From positions 1-12,901 of the forward strand of contig DASZCR010000013.1 in the NCBI GenBank assembly GCA_035942915.1: 12,901 nucleotides of DNA, given 5' to 3'. A program made the position numbers and the translations under genes. Below the pieces are notes generated by a model. That model was given only the letters and a program-made list of their open reading frames with translations, made no database searches and had not been told where the DNA came from. This document shows, piece by piece, positions 6,060 to 11,256 of this stretch. The DNA is from DASZCR01 sp035942915. Its GTDB lineage: Bacteria > Acidobacteriota > Blastocatellia > Pyrinomonadales > Pyrinomonadaceae. Positions within the stretch are counted from its first letter, which is position 1. Each line of letters begins with the position of its first letter.

Positions 6060-7256
6060 TTAAAGACGCGCCCATAAATCTCGCGCCCCCTGTACCCACT
6101 CGCCGACCGCAGGCCAAGGGTCGCCCGCGCGATAAGCCTCCAACTGAGTCCCGGCCGGCTGCGCTCCGAACAGTTCACGCACGCCCTGCGCGACCGACGG
6201 ATATTCGCCCGTGTAACCCTTCGGCGCGCCGCGCAGGATAAAGAGGAAACGCTTGATGTCGCCCCACAGCCAGCGCAACGTGACCCCCGCCGCGTACACG
6301 CCCGAAGCTTCGACGCGCTCGCCCCTCAGTATCGTCACCCAGAGCAGAGGAAAGTTGACGCCCGCATCGATGGCAAGTTGAAGCGAACCCCAGAAGCGCC
6401 CGTTGACTTCCATCAGACACGGTTCGCCCGCGCCGTCGTCTTTAAACTCGACCATCGCAGGCCCATGCCAGCGCAACTCTCTGAGGAGACGTTCGGCCGG
6501 TTCAATCAAGCGCGGCTCAGGCAGGACGGAGCGACGCAGGCTGCTGCCCGAACCCGTCGGACGCGTATCACGAAGCCTCTCATGCGCGAACCTTGCGACG
6601 ACCCGCCCGTTGTCGCACAGTGCGAAGACGCCCTTGCCGCGCCCCTGCGCGTAAGCCTGTATGAGCGGCCACTCGTCGCCCCAACGACATGCCTCGACGG
6701 CGCTCGTCAACTCCTCATGACTCTTCACGTAGACGGGCGCTTTCGTCTCGCAGAAGCGGACGCCGTCCCACGCGTTGCTCCGGCGCGGTTTGACGACGCA
6801 CGGAAAACCGACCTCTGCGGCCGCCGCGACACATTCGCCGAGCGAGGCAGGCACGCGCGTCTGCGGCACGCGCACGCCGCAACTCTCTGCGCGCCGAATC
6901 GTCTGCGCCTTATCAAAAGCCGCTTCGAGCATCTCCGGCTCGCCGCAGCCGACACTGATGCCCGCCGCCTCCCAACGACCTCGCTCCGCGTTTGCCAGCA
7001 CGCACGAACGCTCCGTGAGAGGCAGCACCACGCCGACGCCTCGCCGCTGCGCCCACTCGCGCATCCGCGCAAACGCTTCGACGCTCTGACCGCCGAGCCT
7101 GTATCGGTCGCGGCAGTGGCGCGACCAACCGGCCAGAGGGTATCGCTCGTGACTTGCGACGAAGACCGTATATCCGGCCGCGCCGAGCGACCGCGCGCAG
7201 GCCAACGCCTGATTGGTCTGCCCGTCGAGAATCAGAATCGGCTCAGTCCCGTTCAT
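6060..7256 (-). CDS. ATP-grasp family ligase (carboxylate-amine ligase-like)
   Basis: This 398-residue protein has a pre-ATP-grasp Rossmann-like domain at the N-terminus (ILILDGQTNQALACARSLGAAGY, an alternating pattern over about residues 7-29). The ATP-grasp fold follows: DKAQT (about 115-119), FPCVVKPRRSNAWDGV (about 151-166) for nucleotide binding, MVEFKDD (about 268-274), and LMEVNGRFWGS (about 281-291), whose Glu and Asn normally bind the metal. Family members join a carboxylate to an amine (or a thiol or hydroxyl) through an acyl phosphate. The ATG overlaps the deacetylase stop as ATGA and there is no Shine-Dalgarno, so translation is probably coupled. Lying between a deacetylase and a glycosyltransferase, it may amidate a uronic acid or attach an amino acid to a freed amino sugar. 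That is inference. Confidence 0.85.
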   Translation of the reverse strand: MNGTEPILILDGQTNQALACARSLGAAGYTVFVASHERYPLAGWSRHCRDRYRLGGQSVEAFARMREWAQRRGVGVVLPLTERSCVLANAERGRWEAAGISVGCGEPEMLEAAFDKAQTIRRAESCGVRVPQTRVPASLGECVAAAAEVGFPCVVKPRRSNAWDGVRFCETKAPVYVKSHEELTSAVEACRWGDEWPLIQAYAQGRGKGVFALCDNGRVVARFAHERLRDTRPTGSGSSLRRSVLPEPRLIEPAERLLRELRWHGPAMVEFKDDGAGEPCLMEVNGRFWGSLQLAIDAGVNFPLLWVTILRGERVEASGVYAAGVTLRWLWGDIKRFLFILRGAPKGYTGEYPSVAQGVRELFGAQPAGTQLEAYRAGDPWPAVGEWVQGARDLWARL

Positions 7257-8167
7257 AGCGCGCGATTCAAGAGACGGAGGTTATCCGTTAAACGATAAGG
7301 AGCCAGCGTGCCCTGCGCCTTCGCTCTCAAGACGCGCGGCGCGTCGAGCGCGTGCGCCTCGATGCGCGGCAACAGAAAAGGGTCTGCCTCCTTCGTCACC
7401 AATCCCAAATCGGTTGTCACAGCCGTCTCGTAACCGGCGGCGCGAACGGCTTCGACGTAAGCGGCGGAGGCATCGCCGAGACGCGTGCTGCCATAGGGGT
7501 AAGCGTAAGCGCGTGCCTGCGTCTCGCCCAGACGCCCGCGCAAAATCTCGCGCGAACGCGCAGCCTCCTCTTCCAGTTGCGATGGTTGACAGAGACTTCC
7601 GCGCAGGTGTCTGTGCGAGTGTGCGCCGATATGTACAAGCCCCGACGCGATGCAGTCTTCAAGTTCTTCCCAGTTCATCGCGCGCCAGTCTTCGGGGCGT
7701 GTGCGGCCGAGATTCTTGCGCGCCCAACCGTCGAACGGCTGCGGCTCTGCGAGTCCGATGGTTCCGGTCACGACGAAGGCCGTCGCGTGTGCGCCGTAGC
7801 GTCGGAGCACGGGCAGCGCGTGGCGATGAAAGCTCGCGTATCCGTCGTCGAACGTCAGCGCGACGAGAGGCTTGCCGCGTCTGTCTTCGCTCGTGCGGCG
7901 GCGCAATCTGTCGGGCAGTTCCAGTAGCGGCACAATCTCTGCAAACTCGGAGAGCGCCGCCACCTGTCGCTCGAAGGTTTCGGGGCGCACGTTCCAGTCG
8001 TCCACCGTGCCGTCAACGAAGTCCACGTCGGCGACGCGATGGTAGTAAAAGACGCACGCGCCGACGGGCGCGCGCCGACCCGCCAGCAGCGTTTCCAGAG
8101 ACGCCGCCCAACCAGCCGTGCGCTTGACGGCGCGCTTGACCGAATTTCGCCCGAACATTCTTCGCAC
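7253..8167 (-). CDS. Polysaccharide deacetylase (NodB/CE4 family)
   Basis: This is a 304-residue CE4 enzyme that removes N- or O-acetyl groups from a glycan. All main motifs are present: motif 1 TFDDGY (105-110, D107 as base and D108 for metal), motif 2 HSHRH (183-187, the HSxxH metal pair), and motif 3 AYPYGS (222-227). An early YYHRV (41-45) is typical of this subgroup. No signal peptide is evident; the N-terminus is basic (MRRMFGRNSVKRAVKR). It may therefore act in the cytoplasm on lipid-linked intermediates. The start is GTG at 8167, supported by AGGAG (8184-8180) 12 nt upstream; the ATG at 8158 would be 21 nt away. It begins 15 nt after the nucleotidyltransferase and overlaps the ATP-grasp gene by 4 nt. 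Confidence 0.92.
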   Translation of the reverse strand: MRRMFGRNSVKRAVKRTAGWAASLETLLAGRRAPVGACVFYYHRVADVDFVDGTVDDWNVRPETFERQVAALSEFAEIVPLLELPDRLRRRTSEDRRGKPLVALTFDDGYASFHRHALPVLRRYGAHATAFVVTGTIGLAEPQPFDGWARKNLGRTRPEDWRAMNWEELEDCIASGLVHIGAHSHRHLRGSLCQPSQLEEEAARSREILRGRLGETQARAYAYPYGSTRLGDASAAYVEAVRAAGYETAVTTDLGLVTKEADPFLLPRIEAHALDAPRVLRAKAQGTLAPYRLTDNLRLLNRAL

Positions 8168-8179
8168 CGAAAAACGTCG

Positions 8180-8184
8180 CTCCT
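8180..8184 (-). promoter_or_regulatory. Ribosome binding site supporting the GTG start of the deacetylase
   Basis: AGGAG on the minus strand (8184-8180) overlaps the TAG stop of the nucleotidyltransferase gene (8185-8183) and lies 12 nt before GTG at 8167. This favours GTG over the ATG three codons later and suggests termination-reinitiation between the two genes. Confidence 0.5.
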
Positions 8185-9232
8185 AATGCGTCGCCGACGC
8201 CGCGCGCGGACTCAACCTGCGCGTCAGCGCGGCAGCCACGACGAACGGCATCAGAGACAGACGACTGATGCCGTCCCAGTTGCCCGTGCGCGCTGCCGCG
8301 CGCAACTTTCCGAGATACACACGCGCGACCACACGCCCGCGCGGAAACCTGAAGACGCCGCCCCTGAACTCGCCGCGCCCGCAACTCTCAACCGTGAAGC
8401 GTCGGCGCAACTCGACGGGCAGCAGTTCGCGTCCGAGCGTCTCGCGTCGAATCTGCCCGACGTAGGACAGATAGCTGCACAGCCCGTAGGTCGTGCCGAG
8501 TTGTTCGGAGGTGCGCCAGACGTAATCCCAATCGAGCGCGTCGCGGCCGGCGAGCGCGACCGTCGAGAGCACGTCGCACAGGCGTATGAAGTCGTGCCTG
8601 TAAACTCTCTGCATACCTTGCAGGACGAGCAAATCTTCGGCCGTCGGGACGAGAAAGAGGCCGCCGCCGACCGATGCGCGCTCGCCTCTGCGTATCAGTT
8701 CGCCGACCAGCGCGGCGTGCTCGCCGAGCACGCCGATGCGCCCGTGATAAATCTCCAACGCGAACTCGCCACCGCACACGCGGTACGCCGCCACACCCGA
8801 CATCCGGCTTCGCAAATCTTGCGAGACCCGTTCGGCGGCCGTTCCCTTCAGCACCGCGCGGTCAACCGCGCCGGAACTCGACGCGACGAAGAGGTCGATG
8901 TCGCCGCCCATGTCCGGGTAATGTTGAAACGACTTGGCGAAGAGATACGCGATGCCCTGTTCTTCGCAGGCACGGCTGATGCGGCCAATCACGGCTAACA
9001 TCTGCGCTCCGCGTCGTCGCTCATCTTCCGCCGCCTCTGTGAAGGAGGCGGGCGCAGAGACGCCGAGTTGCGACAGACGTTCGGCCAGCCTCACCAGCAC
9101 GAAGTTGCGACGCGCCACGCGCAGCAATTCGTCCCAAACAATGCGCTCGACCGTCTGCGCGTCGCACGCCTCGCCTGAAAGGAGTCTCAGAGCAAGCGCC
9201 GCGTGTGACGTATCTGACTGCGTCGCCTTCAT
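8183..9232 (-). CDS. Putative nucleotidyltransferase (NTP_transf_5-like)
   Basis: This 349-residue protein looks like the uncharacterised nucleotidyltransferase family NTP_transf_5. The diagnostic part is YLFAKSFQHYPDMGGDIDLFV (about 96-116), with GGDIDLF (109-115) giving the paired acidic residues of a polymerase-beta-type active site, preceded by the usual YP. Further on, ALEIYHGRIGVLGEH (about 158-172) and LVPTAEDLLVLQGMQRVYRHDFIRLCDV (about 194-221) match the family's mid-part style of a histidine-rich helix next to an LxDV strand. Members are expected to transfer a nucleotide to an unknown acceptor. The ATG overlaps the kinase-like gene stop as ATGA, and AAAGGA lies about 10 nt upstream. 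The tight pairing suggests that the two proteins act on the same substrate; that is inference. Confidence 0.78.
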   Translation of the reverse strand: MKATQSDTSHAALALRLLSGEACDAQTVERIVWDELLRVARRNFVLVRLAERLSQLGVSAPASFTEAAEDERRRGAQMLAVIGRISRACEEQGIAYLFAKSFQHYPDMGGDIDLFVASSSGAVDRAVLKGTAAERVSQDLRSRMSGVAAYRVCGGEFALEIYHGRIGVLGEHAALVGELIRRGERASVGGGLFLVPTAEDLLVLQGMQRVYRHDFIRLCDVLSTVALAGRDALDWDYVWRTSEQLGTTYGLCSYLSYVGQIRRETLGRELLPVELRRRFTVESCGRGEFRGGVFRFPRGRVVARVYLGKLRAAARTGNWDGISRLSLMPFVVAAALTRRLSPRAASATH

Positions 9233-9882
9233 CGCCCGGCCATCCTTTCGCTGACGACCGACTCGACCGCCAGCAGGTTCTCGCGCACGTCCCTTTCGCC
9301 TTCGAGCAGCAAACCGCGCCCGCCGTTCGGGAACACCTGCTTGTAAGCCTCGCGCTTGCGTTCGAGGTAGTTAACCGAATGCTCTCCTTTGCGCGCGAAG
9401 GCCTGTCGCGGGTTGATGTCCAACAGCACGGGCACTGAAGGCGTCGGCGTCAGACGCGCCAGCAGACGCGCGATGCGCCTGCGCCGTCCGGCCGAAACGT
9501 CAACCAGCGTGTCGTAGAAATAACGGTCCATGATGAGGATGTGCCCCTTCATTCCTTCGACGTAGAGCCTGTAGAGGACGAAAATCAGCAAATCGAGCGG
9601 GTAGACGAGCGTCCGCAGAGTCTTGTTCCAGACCACGTTCGGCGCGAGACCTCTGCTCATTGCAGACTTCGACGGCTCGCCCGCCGCCGCTTGCGCCCTG
9701 CGCGCCGAACGCGCACCTCTCGACAGCTTTTCCAGCGCGGCTCTGCCCAAAGCATAGACGCCCACGTCGCGGTACATGTGCGAGACGGTCGTCGGCATGT
9801 CGCGCCGTTCGAGGCTCGCTTTGAGGAGCCTGACGAGCGTCGATTTCCCTGCCCCGTCGAGACCTGAGAAAGTAATCAACAT
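9229..9882 (-). CDS. dTMP-kinase-like P-loop protein
   Basis: This 217-residue P-loop nucleotide kinase begins MLITFSGLDGAGKSTLVRLL, with Walker A GLDGAGKST at 7-15. DRYFYDT (119-125) corresponds to the DR[YFH] motif of thymidylate kinases. VLLDINPRQAFARKGE (about 152-167) corresponds to the LD..P..A..RK lid segment. The middle (about 45-90) is longer and more basic than in housekeeping Tmk and lacks its typical substrate motifs. The genomic setting also argues for a dedicated kinase of the glycan locus rather than dTTP synthesis. It overlaps the O-antigen ligase stop by 7 nt (9882-9876), has no Shine-Dalgarno, and overlaps the nucleotidyltransferase gene by 4 nt. The phosphate acceptor is unknown. 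True Tmk activity is possible but less likely. Confidence 0.8.
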   Translation of the reverse strand: MLITFSGLDGAGKSTLVRLLKASLERRDMPTTVSHMYRDVGVYALGRAALEKLSRGARSARRAQAAAGEPSKSAMSRGLAPNVVWNKTLRTLVYPLDLLIFVLYRLYVEGMKGHILIMDRYFYDTLVDVSAGRRRRIARLLARLTPTPSVPVLLDINPRQAFARKGEHSVNYLERKREAYKQVFPNGGRGLLLEGERDVRENLLAVESVVSERMAGR

Positions 9883-11165
9883 CGAGAATTGACGAATCTA
9901 TCTTTCCGCGCACGGACGTAACCGGCGCTGGCGAGCGCGTAGGCCATCACGAGCCAGTGCAGTTTGTTGAAGAGCCACAGCCCGCTCATATTGGCGACGA
10001 GTACGGCGGCCACAAGCGCCAGCGGCAGAACGCCGTGCTCGCCGCTGCGCGACTTCCACGCGGCCAAAACCGCAAACGCTATCCCGGCCAGCAGCGGAAC
10101 AGTCCCCATGATGCCCGACGAGACGAGCGCGTAGAGAATCATGTTGTGCGGGTTCTTGCTCTCCTCTTCGGGATGGCCGAGCCGCGTGCCCAACTCGTAG
10201 GTGCTTTCAATCGCGCCCCATCCCATCAAAGGCTTCTCACGAAACATCGCCCACGCCGTCGGATAAATCTGTTCGCGCCGCGCGAGGTCGCCCTCCTCAA
10301 CCGTCCGCTCGAAACGCTGACGCATAATCTCCGACTGCATCGACGCCAGCCCGACGAAGGCCACGACGAGCAACACGCCGAAGGCGTTCACCATTTTCGC
10401 GCCGATGCTGCCGCCGCGCAGGATGAGCGTCGTCAGACCGACGCCGAGCGCCAGAAGACCACCCCGCGAGCCTGTCTGAATGAGCGCGATGCCGACGAGC
10501 GCCACCGCCGGCCACGACACAAAGACCGGCTGAAAGAAACTCTTGCCGCGCCCGTACGTGAGACCGATGAGCGCGAGCAGCCCCAGCGTCAGGATGCGCG
10601 CCAGATTGTTCGGGTGAAAGCCGAAGGCCGTCACGCGCTCGATGCGCGCCCCCACGTCGTTCGCCCGGCTCGCAATCCCTGTGACCTGCAACAGCGCCAG
10701 CAAAGCGCACGCCGCCGCCAGAGACAGCAAAGCCCGCTCGGCCACGCGCGGGTTGCGCATCACGCAGTAAGCAATCCAGCAGAGCGAGAGCAGTTGCGCC
10801 AGCAGGAACAGGTTGCGCAACACCTCGCCGCGATACTGCGACGGTTCCAGCACCCCTAGCGTGACGCACAGGTAAAGGTAGACGATGAAACACCAGATGC
10901 CTGCGGGCGGCCAACGCAGAAACAGTTCGGGCTGAAGCAGCGTGCTCGCCAGCAGCAGCCCGCCGATAATCGTCGGCGGCTCAAACAGCCCCTCGCCCAC
11001 CGTCTCAAACGGCAGCGAGAAGACAAACGCATAGAAGAGCCAGCGCACCAACGCGACCGGCTCAGAAGCATCCCAAGCCGACACGCGCCCCCACGCCCAC
11101 GCGCGGCGCACACGTCCCCCGCCCACGACACCGGACTCAAGACTGGCGCTCAGACGAGATGACAT
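9876..11165 (-). CDS. O-antigen ligase / Wzy-type polymerase family membrane protein
   Basis: This 429-residue integral membrane protein has about 11-12 hydrophobic segments, the first at about 41-58 and the last at about 400-417. The Wzy_C hallmarks are visible: TGSRGG (231-236) at the start of a helix, and the large periplasmic loop (about 280-340) with the pattern R...Y..AW.MF..KP..GWG (about 297-317), ending in KNPHNMILYAL (about 337-347). These enzymes act in the inner membrane facing the periplasm and transfer undecaprenyl-linked glycan, either to lipid A core (ligase) or to a growing polymer (polymerase). The sequence cannot separate the two. The first 35 residues are Arg/Gly/Trp-rich and cytosolic. 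The ATG at 11165 has no Shine-Dalgarno; the stem of repeat element B ends 8 nt upstream. This gene opens the six-gene block. Confidence 0.9.
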   Translation of the reverse strand: MSSRLSASLESGVVGGGRVRRAWAWGRVSAWDASEPVALVRWLFYAFVFSLPFETVGEGLFEPPTIIGGLLLASTLLQPELFLRWPPAGIWCFIVYLYLCVTLGVLEPSQYRGEVLRNLFLLAQLLSLCWIAYCVMRNPRVAERALLSLAAACALLALLQVTGIASRANDVGARIERVTAFGFHPNNLARILTLGLLALIGLTYGRGKSFFQPVFVSWPAVALVGIALIQTGSRGGLLALGVGLTTLILRGGSIGAKMVNAFGVLLVVAFVGLASMQSEIMRQRFERTVEEGDLARREQIYPTAWAMFREKPLMGWGAIESTYELGTRLGHPEEESKNPHNMILYALVSSGIMGTVPLLAGIAFAVLAAWKSRSGEHGVLPLALVAAVLVANMSGLWLFNKLHWLVMAYALASAGYVRARKDRFVNSRC

Positions 11166-11173
11166 AAGTAAGA

Positions 11174-11252
11174 AGTGATGGGTGATAGGTGATGGGTGAT
11201 GGGATGAGGAAACAGGATTTCACCTATCACCTATCACCTATCACCCATCACT
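11174..11252. repeat. Heptad-repeat inverted element B (TGATRGG)n
   Basis: On the plus strand four tandem heptamers (TGATGGG, TGATAGG, TGATGGG, TGATGGG) fill 11176-11203. After a 19-nt spacer, four complementary heptamers (CCTATCA three times, then CCCATCA) fill 11223-11250. The outer 20 bp (11174-11193 with 11233-11252) pair perfectly. Further inward, pairing continues with G-T pairs at 11194/11232 and 11201/11225. Heptad, convergent layout and position are the same as in the element at 3784-3882. The element fills the 91-nt gap between the FN3 protein stop and the O-antigen ligase start. In the minus-strand transcript it forms a long hairpin that could also act as a weak terminator, though no U-tract follows. 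Confidence 0.88.
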
Positions 11253-11256
11253 GTTT

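Noticed and set aside
6037..6117. Longer N-terminus for the second GT4 gene (alternative starts at 6117 and 6075)
   Set aside because: It would overlap the ATP-grasp gene by 58 or 16 nt, and the added residues do not resemble a GT4 N-terminus or a signal peptide.
6378..7298. Plus-strand open frame of 306 codons
   Set aside because: Antisense to the ATP-grasp gene, with low-complexity Arg-rich translation and no recognisable motif.
8039..8998. Plus-strand open frame of 319 codons
   Set aside because: Antisense to the deacetylase and nucleotidyltransferase genes; composition bias only.
9229..9882. Housekeeping thymidylate kinase gene (tmk)
   Set aside because: The P-loop and DR[YFH] motif fit, but the divergent basic middle region and the embedding in a glycan operon argue against it; kept as dTMP-kinase-like without a gene symbol.
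9957..10859. Plus-strand open frame of 300 codons rich in Arg and Gln
   Set aside because: Antisense to the O-antigen ligase; the opposite strand of a hydrophobic GC-rich gene commonly gives such a frame.
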